Source: Takakia lepidozioides (Eukaryota > Streptophyta > Takakiopsida > Takakiales > Takakiaceae). Taken from it: a stretch of 64,000 nucleotides of DNA. The notes under the pieces were generated by a model. It was given only the letters and a program-made list of their open reading frames with translations, was not told the origin of the DNA and made no database searches. This document shows positions 41,481-53,601 of the stretch, piece after piece. Position 1 is the stretch's first letter. Every line of letters begins with the position of its first letter. The position numbers were made by a program, and so were the translations under genes. The stretch lies in NCBI GenBank assembly GCA_030704615.1, contig CM060732.1, positions 59,563,053 through 59,627,052 of the forward strand, in the 5' to 3' direction.

Positions 41481-44402
41481 TTAGCATTGCGGGAAGGGCC
41501 CGGGGGTCCCAGTCCACCCTTCTATGCACTGGAACAAGGGGGTAACAAGCTTGCCTTCAGAAATGGCAGTGTAGACCTTCTCAAATTGTTGACTAGGAGA
41601 TACCTCACTAGTTCCGGACAGCAACTGGGTTCCCAATTCTGACCTCACAAATTTGTAGAGAGGGAAAGTTCTGCAGTTCTCAATCCGGTTTGGGACTGAA
41701 GAGAATCCCTCATTGTCGTAGGCGTCCCGGATTTGAGGTACCTCTGCACTGAGGCGAGCCTTCAACTCCTCCTCAAAGAAAGGAATCCTTTGGAAGACAG
41801 AAGTGGCTTCAGACTGTTCACCCTTGGCATTCTTGAGGGAGTGTGCTACCAGCACTTCTCTCAACTTCTGCATAAGAGGATAAGATTCGCTGGAAGCATC
41901 ATCAATGTAGGTGAAAACTGGCTGGTGATCCACCACTCGCAAGAGATCCTTCTCACATAAATGTTAAGTTAGAAGCACGCCATTATTTCCTGTAATGAGT
42001 GTTTTCTTGGCCACCTGGGCGACAATTTGTTTGACAACTGATTGCATCGTCTCCTCAACATGACGCAGGTCGATAGCCTGGCAGAGACCCACCAAAAAAG
42101 TGGAGCTCATGAGCTTCAAAATCTCGATGGCCTCCTCTGTCTTTCGAGCAGACACCAGCCCCAGCGAGTTGATATCCTGATTGTGCTGCTCAGCGCTCTG
42201 GACGTGGGTAGTCACCGGGTTGGCCAAATAATTTAACTCTGAAAGATACGAAGCCATAGCTATCTCCCCTCCCTTCAGGCCATAATCTAGACTTGGGTTA
42301 GGACCGCCGCTCAGATTGGAGGGCAACCCGTTGCTATAGTAGTCGTTCACAAGCTCAAAGAACTGAGCAAACATTAGTTTTCCCATGGCAGCTACTGCCA
42401 AACGCATGTTGTCCATGGAAACACCAATTGGGGTTCCCTGGAAGTTACCGCCATGAAGGGCTCTACCTTGAGCAACATCAATGATTGGGTTGTCATTCAC
42501 GGAGTTGATCTCCCTTTGGATGACATGCGTCGTAGTGCGAATGACCTCCACCTGTTCACAGGTTCCAAATTTGCCAATCTTTAGTCATCTCCACTGGAAC
42601 CAAGATAACTTGGAAATCCGGAAAAGGTTGAGAGCTTTGTTGCAGCTTTCATGTAAGAGCTCCCATCAAGCACCCACTCCATGATTGCGGCTGCCTCCAT
42701 CTGTCCAGGATGATGTTTAAGCTTGTGCCAGCAAACTCTGGCTTTCCTTGCATGACTTCACAAAATAGGGCCGAGAGTATCTCCGCAAGCAGGGCAAGGA
42801 CATTAGCATCGTAGCACACAGTGCATGCCAATCCCGAGCCGACCGCAGTTCCATTCACCAGGGCGAGGCCTTCCTTTGGCATCAGTATGAATGGCTTTTC
42901 TACACCTGCCATCCTAAGAGCCTCTGCCGCTGACACTTCCTTTCCGTCCTCTGTAACCGCTCTGGAATTGGGTCTGGCTGTAAGAAGACCTGCCATTGGA
43001 AGAAAACCAAAACAGTTACTCCCTTGAGAACGTAATATATCTATCTTGCGACACATGAACAGTGCACGAGTACTAATTTATTCTTTCCAATTTTGCTCAA
43101 AGATTACCAAAGCGAGTGATGTTTTTGACTAGAGCTTTTCTTGTGCGTGATTGGAGGTCCATCAAGGAAAACTTGTCCAAGCAAACTTGTTGGAGGGACC
43201 TGCATTACAGATCTCAAGTGTTCACATATTTGGATGGCGACGTTTAAGAATTGTAGCCGAACTGCATGGTGAACTTAAGGGAACTGAAGGGCGAGGATCC
43301 ACTGGAGGAGTCAAGATGTGGGTGCCATGAATTTCGTTAGCGTACAGGTTGAAGACCTAGCCATTTCTATGGTTGCTCGAGAGGACAACGGACATGGTGC
43401 TCTACACCGTGTTTTCGGAGGGAGAGATGGGAATGGTCACAAGGAACTTGGATTTTTGTCTCACATACCAGCGATGTAAGACAAGGGCACGAGGTCCCCT
43501 AAAGGACTGATGGTTCCCCGCAGAGGCAAGTTTTTCCAGTGCTTCCAAAATCTCCCTCCGAATTCCTGAGTATCCCTGCATCAAAGTGTTTGTGTGCACG
43601 ATCATGGCTGCCCGAGTGGTCGGGGCAGGCAAAGTGTTGGAGTCGCCCGTGATCACTCCGGCGTTCAAAAACCTGGATAGAAACAACTACAGGTATCACT
43701 GTGCAGATTATATCAAAGACTGCGCTCAGGAGAAATGTTGTTCAAATTTATGCGAGTTCGCATGTTCACTAACAATTCATATGGTGTCCTTCCAACTACA
43801 AATTATACAACTAAAAATATCTAGATCTTCTTCGAATGCACTATCCCACTGGAGACGATTATTCGTAATGTTGAAGGACCAAATCACAAAGTACAGTGGA
43901 CTACCGAGCTATCATTTGGAAAACTCGCAAAATAAAATAGTTGTACAGTCCGGTTCCAGAACAAGTACCTGATCAGCTCTCTCTGTAGCTCTGTTCCTTG
44001 CTGGGTACTGCGGTATGAAGTGTCCCCAAACCCAGTGGTAACACCATAGATATCTCCCCCGTTCATTATCTTCTGAATAACCCAAGAGGAGCTTTCATCG
44101 ACTCTATTCTTTGCTCTTGCAGCATCTAGCACTACTCTCACTTCCGGGCGACAGGCGATAGCCGCAACATGGGCCACTGTGAGGGTTACACCCTCGATGG
44201 AGACCTCCTTGGTCTCAGAGAATGTTTGGACCATTTGTTTGACCTCATCGAAGTGGCTGCCTTGTAAACCTGCAGCAACGCGACCCCAATTAAGGGGATT
44301 GACCGAATGGACGCCTTCCATGCAGACAGAGTCCACTCCGTTTGCCTCGTGCATTTTGATTTTGTTGTTTGCTGCGCAGTTTGTTTTCTCTGTCATCACC
44401 AT
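41481..44402 (-). pseudogene. PAL: Phenylalanine ammonia-lyase pseudogene
   Basis: Exon 1 (44402-43969) encodes the N-terminus (LNWGRVAAGLQGSHFDEVK, YGVTTGFGDTS). Exon 2 (43672-43469) and exon 3 (42989-41481) follow. Intron 1 splits the Arg codon of ELIR|FLNAG, as in other plant PAL genes; intron 2 splits the Gly codon of SYIAG|LLT. Lesions: about 26 bases are missing after EILEALEK, shifting frame. The MIO triad Ala-Ser-Gly reads Pro-Leu-Gly ([11 protein letters not shown]). About 10 bases are missing before HKLKHHPGQ. 42570-42660 no longer aligns and holds a stop. TAA interrupts at 41964-41966 between GVLLT and CEKDLL. Active PAL converts phenylalanine to cinnamate for the phenylpropanoid pathway; this copy cannot. 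Confidence 0.93.
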
Positions 44403-47400
44403 GCTTTCTTTGTCCTGCAGCTTGAATGCTGCAAAAGAAATTTGAATTTAGCAAGTTCTCAATCGAAGCACATATAGAACTTGGTCGATAGAGTCGCGAA
44501 AGCTGGTGATCAAGTGAGACACTAGTGCTCGTGACCAAGGTGGGTGCACTTGTAGGACTGTCAATGACAACTCAAGGAAAACTTGCAGGTCTGCCTGTTC
44601 TCTATCTGCGATATGGATACTTAAGTTGTGAAGTGTGGTCTCTGTATATTGTATTGTCTGTTCTGGCAGAAAGCCAGAGATAGAGAGTGCCTTAGTTGGG
44701 AGCGATAAAATAAGCTTCAAATATATAGATGATACAGGTAGCGAGTGGCGGCCTTAAGGACCAAACACCCAGCGCTACGGTTGGCCTCCGGTCAATGCTT
44801 GGCGGGCCTCGTAGCCAGCTCAAGCGTATTAGCTTGTTCAACAACAAAAGTTTAATGTCCAACGTATTGAACTCTTACTCACCCTGCTCACGATTTTCTT
44901 CTGATAAATTTACCAATCTCTTGCAATCTGAACTGATCCTCTGTGACATGACACTGCACAATTTGGATGTTTTGAAATTACTGCCAGAGGTCTACATATC
45001 AGAAAGATCCTCGGCTGTCAAGTTCCTTAGCTGATGACGTGCGAAAGCCATCCCATCCGCGATAACCACTCTTCCCAGGTGGTTAGACCGCAAATAGCAA
45101 GCTATAAATAATCAGAATTCGAATGTGAGTTCTAAGTTTGGAAACACGTGATCATACAATAGAATATGTAAAACTTGAGTCATATTCAAGTGTTCAGGTG
45201 CCAAGAGTTGAAATTCCCTCTGGCGCAGGATCAGCTTCGCAACACGTCAAGAGAAAATGCTTCAAGTCTTACTTTGACTGTCACCCAATGAATTAGTCTC
45301 TCCCACTTTTGTTTTATAATATTCTACAACCCACTATCTTAATTTAATCTGAACGAGAAAAGCACCCGTTCCTGACTCGCAAGTCAAGAATCAGAGAGAA
45401 ACCAAAGATCACAACCCCCTCGGAGTCCGGTGGTGTCGAACTTGTGTCAACTTTTTAGACGATTTGACCTTGTGAGCTCTTTCACTTCAAAGTTCACACA
45501 CACCAACTATCGATCAGTATTTGACTCGCAAAGTCCCCCGTGCCATCTTTATGTACGATTGTTGTCAAGTCAACAACATACTTTTAGGGATGCGGATTAA
45601 CAAAAGTTTTCCTCAGTTCGCTAGCGCCAGCGCCTGATTGAATGAATCACATGTATAAGCTATGCTCTCTGCAAGCAGTGTTTAAAGTTTAATATCAAGC
45701 AGCATCTTGCATGGCTTCCTCAAATTTGACCTCAGGCTTCAACAAGTTGGTCTGCTTTTCAACACCCCCCCCACAAAGTCGACTGTTATACTCTGCTTGA
45801 TTGGTGATTGTATACGTTCAGATTCCAATTTATCTCCATGTTCTTGAAGCCTGAGGTGTTGAAGCCTGAGGTGCATCAAGAAGAGTGTAGAGATTAGAGA
45901 CCAATGTTGGGCAAGTCAACCTGGATGGACCTAGGTAGGGAATCTAGGTATGAGTAGGTGTATTGAAGAACCGGTGTACCCAGCTGCTACACGTAAGGGG
46001 GGGAGTATGTCTTTAGGGTTTCACCTACACATACCAAACCAGTTTGGGTTAGTGGAGGCGCAGCAAGGTCCCAATACCAGTAATGATGTGAGTTCGTGGC
46101 GGATGGAGCTAGGTATGAGTATGTTGATGGTGCCATGCTACTTTGGGTTGCCTCTGCCTAAGTTTTCATGGTGTTTCAAACTACAGTTGGTTGTGTGCAT
46201 GAGTTTTGGTTGTGTGCTTAATGGCATTTATTTCCATGAGCCAGTAGAAATATCATACCAGTGCTCATATACAGCCCATAATTCAAGTATTCATACCAGA
46301 TTCATATCCAAGTTGTTAATACATGTATAGATACCTATACCAGCCTAGTATGAAAATAGGGTGGGACCCTTCATACACCAGTCTGGTATGAAATAATGGA
46401 CATACCAGTCCAACACTACTAGAGACTCGTAGTGGTTTCAACTTTCACATGCCTTAGATCTAGTCATCCACGTTCTTTTGGTATTCCATACAGAGAATTG
46501 AAGTTCCATGTCCAGTAGTTCTGCAATGGAGAACGAGCTCTGTCAGTAGATGCAAAAGTAACTTAGCTTGTGGGGTCATGTTCTACCTAGTTCTATTTCT
46601 ATGCATGTGAGGCGGAAATGTGTTTTCTGTAGGTGTAGTGAGGCCTATCACCGGACAGAGACCCATGACTGCACATCATGACAGTTCACTGATGAACTGA
46701 AAAATCAGCAAATGTGATATGAAAGGACGTCTTCTGTAGGATGACGCCCGAGGACGGGCCTTCCTGAGTATATGGGGCCGGGCATGAGGCGATAGCTGAA
46801 TGCATTGGCCCTGAGTCTTAGGAAGCCCCCTCCGAGGGCCTCATAGTGTGTAAAAAACAGCAAGGATTTCGGATTTTGATGGCCGGGTATTTCTTGATCA
46901 GGCGACTCACAAGAGCAGGAACCTTACACAACAGAAGGTGTTGTCTCTCCTCGAGAGGACAAACATGGAGCATAAGGTGTCATCCTGACATGGCGGAAAA
47001 ATCCCGCCCCCAAAGGTGCCAATCTCTTTTAGTAAGAAATCCTGGCCGGGTCTTTAAGTATAGGGTAATGCCTTGAGTGGAGGGCATTCCCGGATTTAAG
47101 GGCATGACGCCGAGGGCGGTACACCGAGGGGAAGGCTTGAAAAGAAAGCCCCACACGAGGGGCGTTACCATGCGTAAAGAAATAGGATGATTTCTTTTCT
47201 TTTCATCGTTCCTTTATCATTTCTCCCCGCTAGTAGCTTCTTGTGAGAAAAATCTTGGAGATAAAGATAAAGAAATGTCGCAGGTGTGCATTACACACTC
47301 GTGTATAATGCATTGGTAGTCGTGTGTGTAACCGTGCATTACACGAGTGTGTAAATCGTAATCGTGTGGAGGGCTGTTACGCTGTATAACGAGCAGAAAT

Positions 47401-48113
47401 TTACAAAGAGAAATCAGCCCTAGTTCTTTACGTCACCTATGACAACACATTCAACTATCGCTTGGCATCTAAGGGACAAGGTTATAGGTGTTGTCCTTGC
47501 CAAGTTTTTAAGTTTGTGTGTAAAGCACGTGATTTGTGCAAGCGGGAACAAATGAGACACTTTAATTCCCAATGATGGATAGGGTGTAGATGGATAAGCT
47601 TATAAAGGCTTGAAGTGAGCATGACCCATATGCTCTTGTCCTTAGTGGGTTACTGTAAAGTTAAGGGGGTTGTAATTATTGAACATTCAACACAAACAGA
47701 CACCACATGCAGAGGAGGGAATCGCAAACTTTGTTCCATTTCATCTAGCCGTCATAGATTTCTCTACATATGTACACAAGAATGGACAACAAAAGCCCAA
47801 GATCCTGCTTCATTCCAAATCCCTAAACAACTTATACTCTAATCTCAAGTCATAATTGTGAAAATATGTCATAGGATCATTTGAACAATGCAAGAGAGAG
47901 AGATTGAATTCTCTACCATGTTGATGTATTAAAATGTGAGAGAGAGAGAACACTTAAAGGTTCTGCGTAAAGGTATAGGGTGAATAGTCATAACCCTAAG
48001 TAATGGTACAACTGTCTAACTACCACCATTTGAGAAAAGGCGCAATGCTTGATATCAATTATGAATGAGAAACTTTGTTAGAGGATGTTGATGAAACACT
48101 CCAACACTCCAAC
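44403..48113. other. Intergenic region
   Basis: 44403-44720 may hold the former leader of PAL, with an acceptor-like TTTTGCAG about 32 bases before its ATG. 46200-46430 has repeated CATACCAG words. 46740-47170 is GC-richer but shows no recognisable gene. 47280-47380 contains repeated GTGTGTAA/TGCATTACAC words. The lower part probably holds the copia LTR. No other gene is seen. Confidence 0.45.
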
Positions 48114-48324
48114 ACCCCCCCCCTTCGGCAGCATCCGAAAAATTATTGTTGTTGCTGACCCTCATATCCTCATTCTCATTCGTACTCCCCCTTCAACAAG
48201 AATCCAATATTTGAGATGTTGTTGAGGATAACCCAAGAGCCTGTGTGCATAATAAATGCTTGTCCTTGGGAAGAGCTTTTGTGAGAATGTCAGCCCACAT
48301 TTGATCAGTGGGTGTATAGAGGAG

Positions 48325-49430
48325 CTAAATTACATTAGTCTCTAACCGAGGATTTTTGGTTAAGGCTATACACGACTGGTTATCGCAATATAATGTAGTT
48401 GCGCTAGATGGTGGAAACCCTACTTCCTGGAGAAAGTGACGAAGCCATAGCAACTCCTTACCTACTGATGCTGCAGCGATATACTCAGATTCCGTAGAAG
48501 ATAGCGCCACTGTACGTTGCTTGCGGCTTTGCCAAGATATGAGGAGCCAGCTAGCAAAAAGACATAACCAGAAGTGGATCGGTGGCTATTAGGGTCACCA
48601 GCCCAGTTAGCGTCCGTCCACCCATGCAAGAAAGAAGGAGAGGTGAGAGTGGAGGATACTCCACCATACTTGATGCCCATTGTTGCAGTGGCTTGTAGAT
48701 AACGAAATACCCGCTTAACCGCCGCCCAATGTAATTGGCCGGGGTTGGACATGAATTGAGCCAGATGACCAACTGTATAGGCGAGATCGGGTCGAGTACA
48801 TGTGAAAAGATACATAAGACTTCCGATAGCTTGAGAATATGGAATAGAGGTCATGGCTTCTTGCTCCAAAGGTGTGGTTGGCATCATGGTTTTTGATAGA
48901 TGCGCACCAGCTGGAAGAGAAGTACTGATTGGTTTGCAATCGCTCATATTAAACTTCCTTAAGATGTCAGAGATATACTTATCTTGAGACAATGAGAGCT
49001 CATGAGTAGCAAGATTTATGTAGCTGGATGCCGAGGCAATAGGCAATATTACCATTATCGGTCATACAAAATGCTTGGGCCATCATGGCTTTAGACTCAT
49101 TCAAGAAATTGAGGTTATTGGACACCAAAATGAGGTCATCAACATAGAGACCAATGGCCACAAAGAGGGCTTTGTATGGCTTTAAATAAACATTGGAATC
49201 AGAAACATATTGCGTGTAACCAATAGAGAGAAGATGAGTAGTAAAGCGCTCATACCAGACGCGGGGAGCTTGCTTCAGCCCATAAAGAGATTTAAGCAAA
49301 TGACAAACCTTATGCTCTTCCCTGGGTTTGATAAAACCTTCTGAGTGATATTAAAGAGTGATATTCCGCAGTCATGGCATCTTGCCAATGAGCAGCATGT
49401 GGACTGGCTAAGGCTTGTCTTACAGAAGAA
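48325..49430 (-). pseudogene. Copia reverse transcriptase (internally deleted) and RNase H
   Basis: Near 49370-49430 the sequence reads HAAHWQDAMTAEYHSL, the start of reverse transcriptase. It then jumps at about 49345 to the KSLYGLKQAPRVWYERF segment, so roughly 110 residues of the N-terminal palm and fingers are missing. The catalytic box LYVDDLILVSNN is retained. RNase H follows at 48325-49055 (RPDLAYTVGHLAQFMSNP, TDANWAGDPNSHRSTSGY, SSTESEYIAAAS). Confidence 0.85.
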
Positions 49431-51023
49431 GGATCATCAGCAACTTGAACCATACAAACATACTCAAAGAGGCTCTCATCGCGAAATTTGCTTGATTGCC
49501 AAATGCCTTTGTTAGTCCGTGCAGAAATGCGGGTAGGTGTGCTGTAGGTGGTGAACTAGAAGGTGTGGAAGAAAGAGAAGTAGAACTAGGAGTAGGACGA
49601 CAAAGCCTGTCTATAGGTCGCTGTACTTTGGAAACAAAAGGTGGAACTGACAAAGTGGGTGTGGAGGGAACAATAGAAGGGGGTAAGGCTGTAGGAATAT
49701 GAGCAAGACCAAGTGCTGGATTAGGTAATTGTACAGCAGGGACAACATCAGGCATGGGATAGAAATGATCGTATAGATCAGTATCTGATGGTGCTGGTGG
49801 GGAAGGTTCTCCTCCTGGAGGAGAATACTCTTCATGAAAGATAACACTGCGACTAACAAAGAGTTTGTGTGTGACATGGTCATAAAGACGATAGCCTTTC
49901 ATGCCTACACTTTCTCCATAGCCAATAAAAATACACTTAGTAGCTTTGGGATCAAGTTTCTTTCTGGTCTCATCTGGAATGTGCTCATAGGCAGGACAAC
50001 CAAAGACACGAAGGTGGTGGATGTCAGGTTTAGTACCTGTCCAAGCTTCATAGGGGGTCAAACCTGGAACAGATGAAGTGTAGGAGATGTTCTGAAGATA
50101 ACATGTTGTAGAAATAGCTTCAGCCCAAAAAATATGGGGCAACCGGGGTGATTGCAACATTTTCCTAGCATACTCCACCAGTGTTCGATTCTTACGCTCC
50201 GACACACCATTTTGACTTTGGTTATAAGGAATAGCAAACTGGCGCTTAATCCCATGTGTTGCACAAAACGTGTGGAATTCCGTGGAGTTGTACTCACCAC
50301 CATTGTTAGATCAAAGGACTTTAAGATGTCGACCGGTTTTGATTCTCCACCAGTGTCTTGTATGTTTGAAATCTGGAGAAGACTTCAGATTTCTTTTTAA
50401 GAAAATACACCATAGTATATCTGGAGTAATCATCCACAATGATCAAGAAATAGCGGGCGCCACCAAGAGATGATGTTTGCATAGGCCCACACAAGTCACA
50501 TTGCACCAACTCTAATGGAGCAGTGGCTCGAACCACTTTATGAGTAAGGGAAGCTAGACTTGTGATGTTTCCCTAAGACACAACCCTCACATAAAGGGAG
50601 TGTAGAGGATAGAGGTGGAAGGCCAGTGACCATGGAAGTGGTAGACATATGTTGAAGAACATTGAAATTTAAATGTCTCATTCTATGGTGCCATTTAATT
50701 GTGTCTACCTCAGAAGAAGAAGAGTGTGACACAGCAGAGAGGGAAGTGGAACTAGAAGTGGAACTAGAAGGTAGTCCGATGCCTATAGGATAAAATCTCC
50801 CGGCTTGTGGACAATGAATGATTATTTCCTTACCAGTAGGAGTAGAGGCTGTGATAGTGCAGTGACTAGAAGAAAAGTGCACCGTACTAGTTCCTTTAGA
50901 AAGCAGATTCTTGGCCAAAGCCGGGACATATAAGACATCATCTATAATGATCACTTGACCAATAGACGCCTTGACAAAAACAGTGCCAATGCCTATAGCT
51001 TGATGCTGACCATCATCACCCAT
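49420..51023 (-). pseudogene. Copia protease end, pre-integrase and integrase
   Basis: 50538-51023 holds the protease C-terminus (DDVLYVPALAKNLLS) and the HHCC pre-integrase motif (WHHRMRHLNFNVL, CEGCVLGKHH). 50321-50536 and 50058-50303 carry the integrase core in shifted frames (LVQCDLCGPMQTSSLGGARY, FLIIVDDYSRYTMVYFL). 49420-50205 holds its end (SERKNRTLVEYARKML, FWAEAISTTCYLQN, RVFGCPAYEHIP). Frameshifts separate the parts. Confidence 0.85.
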
Positions 51024-51119
51024 GTAAATAGTACGAGGGTTGGGTAATGACTCATAGACCTGAAACCACTATTGTCTAGGTGTCATATGTTGGGTGGCTC
51101 CTGAATCTAAGTACCAAGT

Positions 51120-51536
51120 CTAATGAAAGTCTTGACTATTGTCAGAGATTGTAGTAAAGAGATGCAATGGTTCTGGATCAGAGGTAGCAATATTGGCTTG
51201 TGGTAGATATGCATGGAGTTTATTCACACCGTTCGCTCTATCTTTCAATCGTTTCCGGCATTCAGAGGCTTTGTGGTTCAGGATGCCACAATAATGGCAA
51301 ACCACTGTTGTTTTGCCCCAAGATTGGAAAGACCCATTGCCAGGAGTTTTGGGAAGAGAGCTTGAGCCTTCAGCGGATGAGGTTGTGGAGAGAGGCCGTC
51401 GTTGCTTGAAGGGCTTATTTGTAACATAAAAGGCAGCTGATTTAGGATCAGTATTAGCTTTGATCATCCCTTCTTCTTGGAGCATCTTAGCAACTAGGTC
51501 TGCCAAAGTTAAATTCGGCAAATTACCATGCCTCAC
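51120..51536 (-). pseudogene. Copia gag C-terminal part with zinc knuckle
   Basis: A 138-codon frame. The CCHC knuckle is CHYCGILNHKASEC at about residues 84-97. The N-terminal part of gag is absent. Confidence 0.8.
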
Positions 51537-53601
51537 ATTAGGTGCTCATCCTCAAGGTGAATTAAAGCTCCGGCAATAGTACCTTTCTAACAGTTCCATA
51601 CATAAACCTCAATCACACAATTAATGATATGTCAAGTAAAGAATCAATTAGGGAGAAAATGGGCCATTAAAATACAACCAAATCAATTCTTAGTTAATTG
51701 AAAAACAATGACAAGTGTCGAACAAAAACAAAAACACGATTCCTCATTAGAAAGAGGAAGACTCTTGCCGAAGCAAGTGCAACTTATGGTGCCACTTGAC
51801 CTAAAGGACTACTACCTTATTGTTTGGCGGGTGCATGTCTTTTAACGGGGTTGCCCAACCCTCTCCCAAAGACTCAAAAGTACCCATACAAAAAACAACT
51901 GATTGACCCATTTTATAGCTATAAATGGATGACATCCAACATAGACCTTTGTAACTTTGAGTGAACGACCATTTGTCCGGTATTCAAAGCAGACTAGTGA
52001 CATGTAAAAAATGTAATATCATAACAACAATTGTTGGCAAGTCCCAAAATACAAAAGACTCAAAAGTGCCATATGTTACATAAATTAGGTGACTTGCTGA
52101 CCCAACCCCATTTTATACGCGAGTAGGCTAGAATGGCTGACATTCAACATATACCAATGTGGCTTTGAACCCACAAGTGAGGATTGGCTTTGAATCCACA
52201 CCCTTGTGGGTCTATGCGACTTTGAACCACAAGATATAGGCAGCCTTGTGCCTTGACCATTCAGCCATTTGAAGGATGCCACAACAAAACCAACCTCTTC
52301 AAGTCTAAATTGGGGGTGATTAATTGCACCAACCTTTAAGATGGAGTTCAGAGCTTTCTAGGGCAAATTCAGGAACCCATAACCAAATTATTTTTAAGCT
52401 AAATCCCTTTTGGAGCAACTTTCTGACTTCAAGGCCTTTGGCAACAAGTATTAGCTAGAGGACCACGTACTTATCTTCCCCATCAGTTCCTGTAGTCCAC
52501 TTAGAGCGTTTTTTAATTCTTTCATATGTGGTGAAGAGAGCTCTTTCTTTGCTTTGAAGCCAGAATGTACCTCTGCTGCATCTATCCCTTTCTCCACTCC
52601 ATAAAACCAGTTCCTGGATCTACAGCCACTAGCCAACCGCACAGATTTCTGAATCATGGCATTTTTCTGTAGCTCTGCTCTACATAACAGTGCAATAATC
52701 AAAGGCTCTAGTCACTGGCCAGGCTGCAACAGCCTCATGTCAGACTGAGGGATTGAAATTGCAGTGCTGAACTGGATACAACACTAAGATTTTATACCGT
52801 GTTAGGGTGTAGTTGTCCGCTGCCAAATTCATGCTTACCTGAGAATATCTTCTCCATTCGAATCCAATTGTATCTTCCAAAAGGCTAAATAGAAGGGTGT
52901 TAGTCCATACATAGTGATCATACATGACCGATCCTCAAAGAATATAGAGATCATAGAGCACTCTTTCACACAGTTCATATGAACCTCAATCACTCAATCA
53001 ACCAATTTCCACACGGTACACGAAAACTTGCAAGACTTTAAAGTGAATCAACATGAGAGCAAAAAGGGCATACTAATGTGAACTACTGTACTTGAATCTG
53101 TTAAAAAGACTGAGCACCCTCTTCCTTGAATCAATCACCCCCATTCAGACTGCCAAAAACCTCAGGAGAAATCAAGACAACTCAACAAATAACAGACCCT
53201 TGCAATTGATTTCCAGTGCTCTTGACATAACCCAGAAGAGAGCAGACACCGGAGACACAACAACCTAGTCATCTCAAAGTTTCCTTGCCAAATGGTTTCC
53301 CATGATTCACAACATGAATGGTGGGGATCACAGTGATTGTCAAGTGCCTATTACACAAGGTAAGCTACATCTTCCATAAGAGATCTTCACAGATGGTACA
53401 GTTGCTCAGGTGCAACCCCGCCCAGCAATCGTCAGACAAGCACCCCTCTACAGTTATCAGACACTACTTGGTATGTCTGAAAATTGCCCTACCCTTCTCT
53501 CTTATTTTCTGTAGGCATGTTGATTCCCCACACCTGACCATTCTAAGAGATATTGACAATGAACCTCGGGCAGGGCATTCAGAACTGAACAAGAGGAAGC
53601 A
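51537..53601. other. Intergenic region
   Basis: 51950-52280 contains imperfect repeats with CATTTTATA, GACATCCAACATA/GACATTCAACATA and CTTTGAACC words, suggestive of a short tandem duplication (units near 51900 and 52110). No gene is recognised. Confidence 0.5.

Larger units (their letters stand above)
48114..51536 (-). mobile_element. Defective Ty1/copia retrotransposon
   Basis: The order on the minus strand is gag tail, protease/pre-integrase, integrase, reverse transcriptase, RNase H, the Ty1/copia order. A G-rich tract at 48115-48125 is followed on the minus strand by TGTTGGAGTGTTGG, a likely polypurine tract and start of the 3' LTR, whose far end I could not fix. The gag N-terminus and 5' LTR are not found, so the copy is truncated upstream of about 51540. 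Confidence 0.85.

Noticed and set aside
46740-47171. GC-richer segment with frames on both strands, considered as a gene
   Set aside because: No conserved motif or splice structure was found, and the frames are short and overlapping.
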